A stretch of 64,000 nucleotides of DNA from Chamaecrista fasciculata (Eukaryota; Streptophyta; Magnoliopsida; Fabales; Fabaceae). The stretch covers positions 176,056-240,055 of the forward strand of contig QANZ01037024.1 of NCBI GenBank assembly GCA_003254925.1, written 5' to 3'. The position numbers and the translations under genes were made by a program. Shown one piece after another: positions 47,304 to 59,498 of the stretch. Within the stretch, counting starts at the first letter, position 1. Every line of letters begins with the position of its first letter. The notes under the pieces are model-generated. The model searched no databases. It had not been told where the DNA came from and was given only the letters and a program-made list of their open reading frames with translations.

Positions 47304-47945
47304 AAATTCCATCCACCAAATCAAATCAAATTTGATAAAAAAATGAAATTGAATGATATGATTTGATTAATAATTTAAACATATAATTAACTAGCAAATG
47401 GACCGCTAATATTTACATATATTTTTTGTACTTATATTGTGTTATATATTTTTACATTAATAAAAATATTATTAATTCTTTTATCATATTGTTTTTTATG
47501 TTCTCTTGTTGAATCATAAAATTTTTTATCTCAAATAATGTTTAACTACTATTCTTCGTCATATAATGTTATCCTCTCAAATCTTTAATTTTATTTATCA
47601 TTTTTTGTAATTTATTCTATAAGTTAGTCTTGCTACTCCGAAAGACTATTTTCTTCTTTCTAATTTTATAATTAATTCATAAAAAAAATTAATAAGTTTC
47701 TTAACTGTTCAAACCGATTTTTCAAACTATCTATTTATAGGTTTGATTTGTTTGGTTAGATAAATTATTTTTAACCGTTTAGTTAAAAATTACTTTAAAT
47801 CGATATAAATGGTTCATTTTTAAAATTTTGTTCAAAACCACAAAAACAACCCTACTAATCACACATGACCCTTACATTAACGGAATCCGTTGCATTTTAG
47901 CTAATTACAAATAGTCGTAAAGTGTGAAAACACTAAATATAATAT

Positions 47946-48103
47946 GGGTCCTTCTAACATGTGCCCTTAGGGTTAAGTTAGTTTTTAAACATTAAAAATT
48001 ATCTTTTAAATGAATTTTCGTAGATTTCAAGATATGAGATACTCTACTAACCAATCAGAAGAAACCTTAAAATGTACCATAAGGGCACATGTTAGATAAA
48101 TCC
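47946..48103. mobile_element. MULE-MITE, 158 bp
   Basis: Inverted ends gggtccttctaacatgtgcc and, inverted from the right, ggatttatctaacatgtgcc. Perfect 9-bp duplication atataatat (47937-47945 and 48104-48112). The paralogous site at about 32892-32915 reads through without it. Confidence 0.85.
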
Positions 48104-48436
48104 ATATAATATTAAATAGCTCTTAACAACTTTGTTTTCTCTCTTTGGTTTGGCCAATGACAGGGTTTTCCTTTCCAATCCTGCCCATCACTGTCTGATT
48201 AATACTGAAGCATACAATTTTGGGCAAAAAAAAATACTGAAGCATACAACAGAGTTCTTGGATTTCAGTCCTTAGCTTAATAGAATTAAAACATCCCAAA
48301 CCAGCAGATTTTAGGATTGACACACTAATAATTAATAGAAATATCTTCTCAAACAATATACAGTGCCCAAAGTATGAGCATATTTGCATAATGCTACTTG
48401 TGAATTTCCAATTTCATGGCAGACATGTTGTAGGTA

Positions 48437-48708
48437 CTTCCTCCAGTTCACAATATCTGTAATTTGGTGGGTGCACATAGACCAAGAAAATAATTAATTC
48501 ATCTTAAATTTAGAAAAATGAATGATAAAAGACTATAATATCCTTATTTATTCTTTTCTATTTTCAAAGAATATTTATTATTAAGAGAGAATAGGTAGGG
48601 ATAAAATTGTAAAAAAATAATTAATGCTTTCTTGATTTTGTAAAACATCAGATATTTTGAAACATAGAAATCTCCAAAACTAAGGCAGATATTATGAACC
48701 AGAGGGAG
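48437..48708. mobile_element. Stowaway-type MITE (Tc1/mariner), 272 bp, in the G7 3' UTR region
   Basis: Inverted ends cttcctccagttcacaatat and, inverted from the right, ctccctctggttcataatat, flanked by TA on both sides (48435-48436, 48709-48710). All other cluster members have the empty site 'gtaggtagatgatttcac' in the conserved 3'-UTR exon, so insertion was exact and after duplication. Confidence 0.9.
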
Positions 48709-49149
48709 TAGATGATTTCACATTGAATATTTCACAAGTTTACCCGACCTGAAATTCAAGAGGAAACCTTCGTAATTTTATAACAACAATGAGGCATGTA
48801 CTAAGATGCTTGAATAAGAATTATTTAATTAGCAAAGCCAGACTTAAAAGTATTTAGGAAATGTCATGCTTAACTTTGAATTTAACTATTACCACAAAAG
48901 AAACGAATGAAAAGGCAAATGTTTAGTTGAAAAATCATGCAGATAGAAGACAAAACTAGGAAAGAAAATTAAACAAATCCTAATAACGATGAACAAGCAA
49001 AATAGGAAAACCAATGACAAAAATGATCTAACCTATTTTCATTTATATTTCAGACAGGGGAAAAATCAAAGGCATTAAACCGAATTGAAAAGGCAAAAGG
49101 AGTGAAAACAAAAGCTTGAGAAGAGATGAGAAAATGGATTTAAGGACTC

Positions 49150-50679
49150 TCACCTCTTTTGAATAACCAAACAGAAGGCATTTTTGATGTGATTCAGCTC
49201 TCTAGTCACATCTATTATGTCCATTCTCTCATATGGCGATTCAACTGACCAAGCAAGTCCAATCTTAAACATTGAAGCTAAAAAATTCTTCACATTAGGA
49301 TGACCAAGGGCTTCAATCTCCCGATTTTCTTCTTCTTCTGTTGCAACTTTTTCACTTAATGGGAATAAATTTGGGTCAACAATATCCAGAAGATGATTTT
49401 GAAATGCATTTTTGACATAGTTATGAAGATCATGACCATCTTTAAACATTTCATATGTGGGTCTTCTTCCAGTAAACACTTCAAGTATTAGAATTCCAAA
49501 ACTATACATGTCACCTTGTGTGGACACTGTGGAACCCATTCCATATTCTGAAATATATAGAAAATTTGTTAATGCTGTGAAAGCTTTTATTCATTGCAAT
49601 AATTTCTTGGAATCGTATTTGAAGAATTTTAATTATAAGAAAAATAAAATTAAGTACCTGGAGGTGCATAGCCGACAGTACCCTTTAATTTGGTTGTGCT
49701 GCTTTGATTATCTGAGACAAGCCCTTGCTAAGCCAAAATCACTCACATGAGTAACCATGTCTCCATCAAGAAGGATATTGCTTGGCTTTAAATCACAATG
49801 AATGATGCGTTGCTCACATTCGTAGTGGAGATAATGCAATGCAGAAGCAACATCTATGATTACATTTAATCTTTGATCAAGATTAAGTTTAGGATGATTT
49901 GCACTTTTTGTACTTGGATGCAACCATTTTTCTAAGCTTCCATTTTCCATGTACTCAAAGATAATAGCTTTAAATTCATCACCATTGTAATCTATGCTGG
50001 AGCAACATGTTAAAACTTTTACCAAATTCCGGTGTCTTATATTTCTAAGTGCATTACATTCAGAAATGAAACTCTTGGGAGCTCCCTTGATTTAGAGGTT
50101 AAGGACCTTGATGGCAACAGTTTCTTCAGACAGATTCCCACAATAAACATAGCCAAAACTTCCCGATCCTATCAAATTGTTGATTGAGAATCCATCAGTT
50201 GTAGTGTGCAAACTTTGGTATGTCACTTTTGGAAGTTGGTTGATTGCAGGAAAATTCAAGGAGGCCTTCTTTTTTCTTTTCTTGATGTGACAAATAGCAA
50301 AAGAAGATGACAACAGAAGCAAAGCAGCAGCCACAAAACTTATCAACTTGAAATTGTAATGCTTTTGCTGTTTCATAGCTTTGATAGGGCATGGTGGTAG
50401 TTGAAGCTTTGGTATACCTCCACAAAGATTACTATTTCCAATGACAGATATTGTAGTTGCATTGTGAAAGACACCTTGGATTGGTACCTCACCTTCCAAC
50501 ATGTTAAAAGACACATCCAAGTAATTTAACATAGGAATATCTTCCAAGCCTTTTGGGATTGGTCCAGTCAAGTTATTCCTTGATAGGTCTAAATGTTGAA
50601 GACCTTTTGATGAAGCCAAGGATGAAGGGATGATTCCTTGGAAAGAATTCCCTCCTAAATTGAGGTACTCTAAGACAAG
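49150..50679 (-). pseudogene. G7: 5'-truncated LRR receptor kinase pseudogene
   Basis: Contains only the last LRRs (NLGGNSFQGIIPSSLAS at about 50635), C-cap, membrane helix and kinase. Homology to the other genes stops at about 50679, replaced by unrelated DNA. Exon 1 part is 49658-50679, the intron 49548-49657, exon 2 is 49150-49547. Disabling changes: CAA to TAA in the NLQ of the VAIKVLNLQ motif (near 50092), and an extra C at about 49722 in 'caagcccttgc' that shifts the frame after DFGLAR. P-loop Arg is Cys (VYCG). Exon 2 has GLAWS for GLACS and a different tail (NAFCLVIQKR). Kinase variants (LEKWLHPS, ECEQRIIHCD) match G5 and G9. Confidence 0.9.
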
Positions 50680-50767
50680 CAGTTTTTAGGTCAAATTGGA
50701 TTTCATGATCTAACTCTCAAATTGTTGTAATTGAACCAATTTTTAAATCATCAATTTTCCATTTATA

Positions 50768-52010
50768 TATTTGACATAGATTCTCAAGTTGTATGCTATA
50801 TAAATATATATAATGGTGGTTTAGGTTTATTCAGAAAGCATCTTGATATTGGCAATCTTACTATTGCTATTACTGCTAATTAAACTGTAATTTTACTTTA
50901 AGTGATTTATATTTGGTGTTCACTTGTTATAAGGATATGTTTTACTCATTGTTTCTCTTCCTCATGTATTATGCCATATATGTCACTATCATGTGACAAT
51001 CTATTTCATTCAGAAATATATCATTTTTATAAGGTTTGCTGAAAACCGTTCATCTGGTTATTGCTAGAGTTTGTAAATGATGGTAGTTCTTTGTTATTTG
51101 TCTGCTGAGAAATATGTGTAATACTTTGAAACCTAACAATGCCATTTTTATTACAGTCAAAAGAAAATATGAAGATAAAACGATGTAGAGATAAGAGGGA
51201 AACAATAGTTTAGTTCGGAATTATTTCATACTCCATTCTTCAAAATTTCGTCCATATCTATACTATATTATATATGGGAGTCTATACTATATTATATGTG
51301 GGAGGAGCCTTCTGGTTGTCCTCCCACTTATACCAAGATAAAAACATTATATCTAATTAAAATGAGAGAAAATTTATTATTTGGTCCATCCTTTTTTACT
51401 AAGTTAACGATTTGGTCCCTCATTTATTTACATACATATTTGCGTATCCGTTAGGGCACGCAAAGCCTCTAGTATATTATATTCTTGTATCAATTCTTCA
51501 TTTGGGTACAAAGAAATTATTCTTTTACAGGATTCTATAAGATAAAGAAAAAGAATTTATTATATAGTTTATTAAGGGCATGAGGGAGTAATACACCATA
51601 AAAGATGTTATATTATAGAAAAGAGAATCCAAATAACATTCATCAAAGTATCTTTTCATTTACAATATAATGGATTAGTCATCCACACATATAGATGTTT
51701 AAAACAAAGTTGATATTTGTGGGAATTGATGATTCATACTTAACAATTTGGCCGACAAGATTTCCTCTCTTTTTTATTGATTTCTACATTTGCACCAAGA
51801 AGGAAAAGGAAAAAAAAAACCAACATGATAAAGAAAAGGAGAGATTTATTTCCAACTTTTATTTCTCTTTACAAGACAGGTTTTTGGCTTTACTCTCAAA
51901 TCCTTCACAAGGACTGTGTGATTAGTACTATTAAAGCATACAAACAGAGCAATAAGTCTTTATTTCTATCAGTCTTTAAGAAGATGATTCCATTGCCATT
52001 AATTTTTCCA
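50768..52010. repeat. Segmental duplicate of 57330-58370
   Basis: High, collinear identity from 'gattctcaagttgtatgcta' to 'cagtctttaagaagatgatt', except for a 216-bp Helitron here. No convincing ORF: the frames over 51695-52019 are short, low-complexity and not maintained in the other copy. Confidence 0.85.
51257..51472 (+). mobile_element. Non-autonomous Helitron-like element, 216 bp
   Basis: Begins TC (tctatactatatta) after host A and ends CTAG before host T. The 3' end has a short stem just before CTAG (gggcacgcaaagcct). Removing it gives exactly the sequence of the duplicate at about 57830-57845 (cgtccatatatattatattc): insertion into AT without duplication, the Helitron signature. A relative lies at 62772-62934. 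Confidence 0.88.
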
Positions 52011-52439
52011 AATGTTTAATTTAGTCCTTTAAAATGGATACACCTCATTGTCCATGGAAGAGTAAACTAATATTTTATTTTTTAGATTATATAAGCGTTG
52101 TCATTTTAGTCTTTAATTTTTCCAAATGTTTAATTTAGTCCCTTAAAATTTGACTCATTGAGAAATAACATTTATACGAATATATGATCGCTATATAACT
52201 CAGTCCCAAAAATGACTAAATTATAATAAGTAATGAACTTTCAAATCACACAATATAAAATGTTCAGGGCTTGATATATCAGACATTTTAGCCAATTTAA
52301 AATAGTAGTAAAGTGTAAGGACTACTTAAATAAAATACAGAAACTAAATTAAGACACAAATAAATTATAAACACTAAATATAATAATAAACTGGAAAATT
52401 AAAGTCGATTTATAAAATTAAATATGATTGGCACAACCA

Positions 52440-52800
52440 CTCAGGAAAGTGTACTGGAGTGAATAAATTATTACAACCGCCAGTTACAAACATAATACAC
52501 ACGATAAAAGTTAAAATTGGATGGACACACTAATATACAGGGCACACACTATGAGCATATTTGCATAATACTACTTGTGAATTTCCTGTTTCATGGCTGA
52601 CAGATTGTAGATAGATGATTTTACATTGAATATTTCACAAGTTTCTGCAACCTGAAATTCAAGAATAAACCCTCATAATTTTATGACAACATTGAGTTAT
52701 GGGTATTGTCATGCTCAACTTTCAATTATACTATGTACTACCTGTGAGTTTCCGATTTCATAGCAGACATGTTGTTCTGCAACCTGAAATTCAAGAAGAT
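52440..52800 (-). other. G8 3'-UTR exon, with a second partial copy
   Basis: The conserved block with acceptor (cacaagtttctgcaacctga) is at about 52540-52660. A shorter repeat (tttccgatttcatagcagac ... ttctgcaacctgaaattcaa) follows at about 52744-52795. This gives two possible acceptors for the 3'-UTR intron. Confidence 0.5.
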
Positions 52801-53122
52801 ATCCCCATAATTTTATAACAACAATGGGGTATGTACTAAGATGCTTAAATAAGAACTATTTAATCTATTCAATTAGTAAAACCAGACCTTAAATTATTTA
52901 GGATGTCATGCTTAACTTTCAATTTTACTATTACCATAAATGAAACGAATCAAAAGGCAAATGTATAGTTAAAAAAATAATGCAACTTACAAAAACAAAA
53001 ATCATGCAGAAAGAACAGTAGAATATTAAGAAAAAAATCCTAATAATAGCATGAAATTTAGAAGTTTTAGTGTAGGAATGGAACCTTCACATTTATTATT
53101 TTCGGGGTTATTATGGATGTAG

Positions 53123-56100
53123 TCAGCCTCCATTGATCCCACTAGCATAAAAGGCTTTTCTGATGTGATTCAGTTCTCTAATCACATTTGTAATATCCAT
53201 TCTCTCATATGGTGACTCAGCTGAACAAGAAAGTCCAATCTTAAAAATTGAAGCTAAGAACTTCTTCACATTAGGATTAATAAGGGTTTGGATCTCCCCA
53301 TTTTCGTCCTCATTTCTTGCAACTCCTTCAACTGGTGGGAACATATTTGGATCAGCAATCTGCAGAAGATGATCTGGAAATGCAATCTTGACATAGTTAT
53401 GAAGATCTTCACCATCATTAAACATCTCATCTGTGGGTTTTCTTCCAGTAAACACTTCAAGTATTAGAATTCCAAAACTATACATGTCACCTTGTGTCGA
53501 CACAGTGGAACCCATTCCGTATTCTGAATATATAGCAAATTTGTCAATGCCGTGAAAGTATTTATTCATTGAAAAAAAAAACGGTATTGAAGAATTTTGA
53601 AGTAAAATAAGATTAAGTACCTGGAGGAACATAGCCAATAGTACCCTTTAATCCAGTTGTGCTGCTTTGATTATCAGAGACAAGCCTTGCTAAGCCAAAA
53701 TCACTCACATGAGCAACCATGTCTCCATCAAGAAGGATATTGCTTGGCTTTAAATCACAATGAATGATGCCTTGCTCGCATTCACAATGAAGATAATGCA
53801 ATGCAGAAGCAACATTTGTGATCACATTTAATCTTTGATCAAGAACAAGTTTAGGACTATTTCCACTTTCAGTACTTGGATGCAACCATTGTTCTAAGCT
53901 TCCGTTTCCCATGTACTCAAAAATAATAGCTTTAAATTCATCACCCTTGTAATCTATGCTGGAGCAACATGTCAAAACTTTTACCAAATTCCGGTGTCTG
54001 ATAGTTCTGAGTGCATTACATTCAGCCATGAAACTCTTATGAGCTCCCTTCTTTTGGAGGTTAAGGACCTTTATGGCAATAGTGTCTTCAGACAGATTTC
54101 CACGATAAACAGAGCCGAAACTCCCCGAGCCTATCAAATTGTTGATTGAGAATCCATCAGTTGCATTGTGCAAACTTTGGTATGACACCTTGGAAAGCTG
54201 GTTGATTGTGAGTGAACCTAGCGAAAGCTTCTTATTTCTTTCCTTGATATGGTAAATAGCAAAACTAAGTGACAATAGAAGCAAAGCAGCAACCACAAAA
54301 CCTATCAATGCTATAAACTTGAAATTGTGATGTTTTTTCTGTTTCATAGCTTTGATAGGGCATGGTGGTAGTTGCAGCTTCGATATTCCTCCACAAAGCT
54401 TACTATTGCCAATGACAGATATTGCAGTTGCATTGCAAAAGACACCTTGGTTTGGTACCTCACCTTCCAGCATGTTAAATGAAACATCCAAGTACTTTAA
54501 TAGTGGAATATCTTGCAAACCTTTTGGGATTGGTCCAGTCAAGTTATTCCTTGAGAGGTCTAAATGTTGAAGACCTTTTAATGAAGCCAAGGATGAAGGG
54601 ATGATTCCTTGGAAAGAATTCCCTCCTAAATTGAGGTACTCTAGGACAATGCAATCTCCAATGGTTTCAGGAATGTGATTAGAGAGATGATTGTGAGAAA
54701 CATCCAACTCATTAATATTCTTTAGTTTTCCCATCTCAGTAGGAAGATTGCCACTGAATGAATTTCTTGACAAATTTAGGAAATAGAGTGTTAAAGAGGA
54801 AAGAGTGAAAAATCTCATTGGAAAGACTTCATTTAGGTTGTTTAGTGAAAGGTCCAAGTATTGTAACTTTGGACAATTTCCAACACCTTGTGATATGTTT
54901 CCTTCCAAGGCATTATTTGATACGTCCAAATGAAACAATCGAGTGAGGTTCCCTATGACAGATGGTATCTCTCCTGACAGTTTGTTTCCACTCAAATGTA
55001 ACACTTGCATCTCTTGAAATTTGCCAAAAGTAGATGGAATGATGTGTGTGAGAAGGTTGAAGTTCATATCCAAGACTGACAAGTTAACTAGATTCCCTAT
55101 AGATTCTGGGATTTTTCCAAAAAAGTTGTTATAAGAAAGGCCTAATTGTTGGAGTTGGGTGGTCAAATTACCTATGGAGTTTGGCAAATGACCTCCAAAA
55201 TTATTGCCGCTCATATCCAACACCCTCAACTTACTACAGTTAGCCAATGATTTCAAAAAGTCCAAGTCCTTGGATGAATTATGACCTAGATTGTTTCCAA
55301 CAAAAGATAGCCGCTCAAGATGTTGTAGCTTTCCTAGATCACTCGGAACTTCTCCTGCCAAACTATTTACGCCCATATCAATTAATTTAAGTGAAGATGC
55401 ATTTGTAATGGAAGTTGGGAAATGCCCTGATATTTTGTTATCTCCAATTGTAAAATATACGAGATTAGGGAGGGTGAGGAACATGTTACTTGGAAGAGAT
55501 CCAATAAAATTATTGGATGTAATTCCAATTAATATGAGAGATGTCAAATTGTAAAGAGAGGAAGGAAGTTTACCAGAGAGTTTGTTGACACCTACTGCCA
55601 GTTGTCTCAAATTTTTCATTCCACCTATTTCCTCTGGTATACTTCCATCTAGGTTGTTATCAGCAAATGCAATATCAGTTATGGAAGAGAGGTTCCACAC
55701 AGAATATGGAATCTGTCCTGTTAAATTGTTTGTATGAAGATACAACATCACAAGCTTGTGGAGGGAACCAATTGCTGATGGTATTCTGCCAATAAGATTA
55801 TTTTGATTGAAAGCTATGTACCTGAGTTGAGAGCAGCTTGTAATGTTGATAGGAATCTCCCCACTGAATGTATTATTTGCGAGAGAAAGTATTTGCAGTC
55901 TGTATAAACGACCCAACTCTTGAGGGATCTTGCCATACAAGCTGTTGTTTCTGAGATGAATCCTTCTTAGGAAGGAGAGATTGCCAATGTGGGGTGATAA
56001 GAAACCGTGCAAGCTATATCCTCTTAGTTTCAACATTTGAACCCTTTGGTGTCTGGGGCTGCAAGTGATGCCATGCCAATTGCAGAAGTGAGTAGAGTGA

Positions 56101-56282
56101 TTCCAAGAGGCCAGAATGTGAAAAGGGTCATGGGATATTGATTCTTTGAATTTCAGCAATGCCAAATAGTCACTCTCATTTCCTAATCTTGCTGAAGCTG
56201 CATCTCCAAACACAAGTAGCAGGAGAAGTTGAAGAAGGCTCATAGACCAAAGTGAAAGTAACATGACACGGAAAGGTTTCAT
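53123..56282 (-). CDS. G8: LRR receptor-like Ser/Thr kinase, subfamily XII, intact
   Basis: Exon 1 is 53621-56282, the intron 53524-53620 (97 bp) and exon 2 is 53123-53523; spliced product 1020 aa. Start MKPFRVMLLSLWSMSLLQLL matches the ancestral G2-type start and gives a signal peptide. LRR N-cap with CNWHGITC; 22 LRRs can be counted by eye, including one longer repeat (NLGHNSSKDLDFL) as in the paralogues; C-cap KLCGG...LPPCP; membrane helix about residues 653-675; kinase P-loop GSGSFGSVYRG about 716, Lys about 738 (IAIK), HCDLKPSN about 843 (non-RD), DFG about 861, APE equivalent VPPEYG across the phase-1 intron; C-terminus YASGINGG. No defects. Its exon 2 and 3' flank are the source type seen in G6. 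Confidence 0.94.
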
Positions 56283-57320
56283 TTAGAAACAAAAAGGAGA
56301 GATCAAAGGATGCTATTTTTTCAAACTCTAAGTTATGAGAGTTTGCTAATTGAGTTGCAACTCATAACAAGCACATTCCATCTCTGGGTTGGACTTTAAT
56401 ACCAAACTTGCATCTTATTTTATAATGAAACTTTAACCAACTGATTGAAAAGCTGACAATAATTTTTTGTTTATTGAATTATTAAAAGTATATAAAGTTT
56501 TGGAGTTTGAGTGAAGATAATTATTTGTGCAACAGCAACTTGCTTTTGTTGAAAAGACTTGCCATAGAGTCTTTTGGGAAGATATTAAGTGTATTCTGTG
56601 GGAAATTGATACTACTATTACTGTTAACTAAATAACTATTATTACACTGTCATTTTACATTAAGTGAGACATAAAAGGTCTTAACTCTTAAGGTCAATTT
56701 GTTCATCAACAGAGATTATGAGAGTTTGTATGAAAGTTGAGAACTATATCCTTGATATCGATTAAATTCATCAAAGAGAATGAATTCTTTTAATTACTAA
56801 CCCTGTGATTTTGAACCTGAATAATTAAAGTAAGGAGTTCATTTACTTTACTACTATAATCTTGGTTTTTATGTTACCTTTGGACATAGTGCAAATGTGG
56901 CTTTTCATTTGTTTTCTTTTCCTCATTGTTTCTCTACCTAATATATTGTGAAATATAACATTTTACTTATTTGAAAATCTTCTTAAAATAGAAATATATC
57001 AGTTTCATAAGATTTGGTTATAATTGTTTATCTGGTTTACTGTTTGCAGAGTATCAATCATGAAGTGGCAAATTTCCCTCTGTTCTTTATTGGCATTGGA
57101 AGACTTCTTTTGTTTCTTTTATGAGAGATGGGTTTTCTTTTCCAGAACCAAAAAGAAAAAGAAAAGTAGACAAACATGACAAAAAAAAGAAAGATAGATA
57201 TGTTTACTACTTCAATATCTCTTAACTTTCAGTTCACTTCTTTGATTTGGCCAATGACAGGGTTTTACTTTCAAATCCTGCCCAACACTTGGTCTGATTA
57301 GTACTGAAAACTGATTATTG
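56283..57320 (-). promoter_or_regulatory. 5' flank of G8
   Basis: Weak similarity to the G1/G2 flank near the gene (gagttgcaactcataacaag, gcacattccatctctggg), then diverges. At about 57230-57310 it has the 'ggccaatgacagggtttt ... caaatcctgcccaaca' block found elsewhere at receptor 3' flanks. No further feature recognised. Confidence 0.4.
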
Positions 57321-57329
57321 TGCACACAC

Positions 57330-58390
57330 AGATTCTCAAGTTGTATGCTATATAAATACATATAATGGTGGTTTAAGTTTATTCAGAAAGCATCTTTATA
57401 TTGGCAATCTTACTATTGCTATTACTGCTAATTAAACTGTAATTTTACTTTAAGTGACACATATTTGGTGTTCACTTGTTATAAGGATATGTTTTACTCA
57501 TTGTTTCTCTTCCTCATGTATTATGCCATATATGTCACTATCATGTGACAATCTACTTCATTCAGAAATATATCATTTTTATAAGATTGGGTGAAAAACC
57601 GTTCATCTGGTTATTGCTACAGAGTTACTAAATGATGGTAGAGTGTAAGACTTGTTCTTTGTTATTTGTCTGCTGATAAATATATGTAATACTTTAAAAC
57701 CTAACAATGCCATTTTTATTATAGACAAAAGAAAATATAAAGATAAAACGATGTAGAGATAACAGGGAAACAGTAGTTTAGTTATTCAGGAATTATTTCA
57801 TACTCCATTCTTCAACATTTCGTCCATATATATTATATTCTTGTATCAATTCTTCATTTGGGTACAAAGAAATTATTCTTTTACAGGATTCTTTAACATA
57901 AAGAAAGAGAATTTATTATATAGTTTATGAAGGGCATGAGGGAGGGAGTAATACACATTAAAAAATGTTACATTTTAGAAAAGAGAATCCAAAGAATATT
58001 GATCAAAATATCTTCTCATTTACAATATAATGGATTAGTCATCCACACATATAGATGTTTAAAACAAAGTTGATATTTGTGAGAATTGATGATTCTTACT
58101 TAACAATTTGGCCGACAAGATTTCCTCTCTTTTCTATTGATTTCAACATTTGCACAAAAAGGGAAAAGAAAGAAAACCAACATGATAAAGAAAAGGATAT
58201 ACTTTAATTTCTCTTCACAACTTTAATTTCTTTTCTCTCTTTTGTTTTTCACATGACAGGTTTTTGTTTTTACTCTCAAATCCTGCACAAGGATTGTGTG
58301 ATTAGTACTATCAAAGCAAACAAACAGAGCAATAAGTCTTTATTTTTATCAGTCTTTAAGAAGATGATTGTCCCACAAACAATTTTTTTT
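57330..58390. repeat. Segmental duplicate of 50768-52010 (Helitron-free copy)
   Basis: Supplies the empty site that defines the Helitron at 51257. No gene. Confidence 0.85.
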
Positions 58391-59030
58391 CTTTTGCAGT
58401 GAAAAGAGCCATTGCCTTATCCTATGATTTTAGTTGTCACTTTAGTCGATGGAGTGTTCATTTTAAATTCTAAGCAATAGTTGTTAAAAATTAAAATTAC
58501 TTGTCTTATCTATATAATTTATTTTAGGTCTTATATTTTGGTCGAATTGCAAATCAACCCTTTATCTTCTTTTTTTGTTTTGTTTTTGCATTTTTTATCC
58601 CTTATCTTTCTAAAAAGTTTTACCATTAGCCTTACCCCTTTCTGTCCTTCTTCCTCCGTTAACGTTGATGTAGCGTGCCGTCATGCATGTTGAATTGGGA
58701 TAAATGGATTAAATTGATAAAAAGAACTCACATGTTGCTACATCGTCGTTTTGGCATGGAGCAAAAGAAACCCTTTTTTTTTCAATATTAAAAATAGTAG
58801 TAAACTGTGAGGGCTACTTAAATAAAATATAGAAACTAAATTAAGACACAAACAAATTATAAAAACTAAATATAATATTAAACTGGAAAATAGAAGTCGA
58901 TTAATAAAAGTACATATGATTGGCACAACCATTTAGGAAAGTTTACTGGAGTGAATAAATTATTAAACCGCAGGTTACAAACATAATACACATAACAAAA
59001 GTTAAAATTGGATGGACACACTAATAATTA
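58391..59030. other. Non-genic spacer with MITE-like pieces
   Basis: No gene. A possible one-sided transposon fragment at about 58530-58760 ('ttttatcccttatctttcta', 'cctccgttaacgttgatgta'). From about 58790 it matches the receptor 3' flank (tagtagtaaactgtgagggc, like 52300). Confidence 0.35.
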
Positions 59031-59498
59031 ATTAATAGAAAAATACTCTCAATCAATGTACAATGCCCAGACTATGAGCATATTTGCATAATACTACTTG
59101 TGAATATCCAGTTTCATGGCACACATGCATGTTGTAGCTAGGCAGATGACTCCACATTGAATATTTCACAAGTTTCTGCAACCTGAAACTCAAGAAGAAA
59201 TCCTCACAGTTTTAAAACAACAACGAGACATGTACTAAGATGCTTAAATAGCAACAGTTAAACTATTAGCAAAAGCAGACTCAAAAGTATTTAGGATATG
59301 TCATGCTTAACATTGAATTTTTCTGTTACCACTAGAGAAACGAATGAACAAACAAATTTATGTATACTTGAAAAAATTATGCAGAAAGAAGACAAAACAA
59401 TGAAAGGAAATTAGATCTTAAGAAAAAAATACAATACAAACGGCATGAAATAGAGAGTAGTAGTGAGGAATAATATACCCTCAGCTTCATTCATCCCA

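Larger units (their letters stand above)
47060..48200. repeat. Segmental duplicate of 32200-33000, with two later insertions
   Basis: Collinear with the segment upstream of G5 but interrupted by a SINE (47136-47303) and a MITE (47946-48103). Continues at about 48110-48420 into the receptor 3' flank shared with 26960-27260. Confidence 0.7.

Noticed and set aside
49708-50619. Two separate small kinase or LRR genes
   Set aside because: They are pieces of one pseudogene (G7) split by a stop and a one-base insertion.
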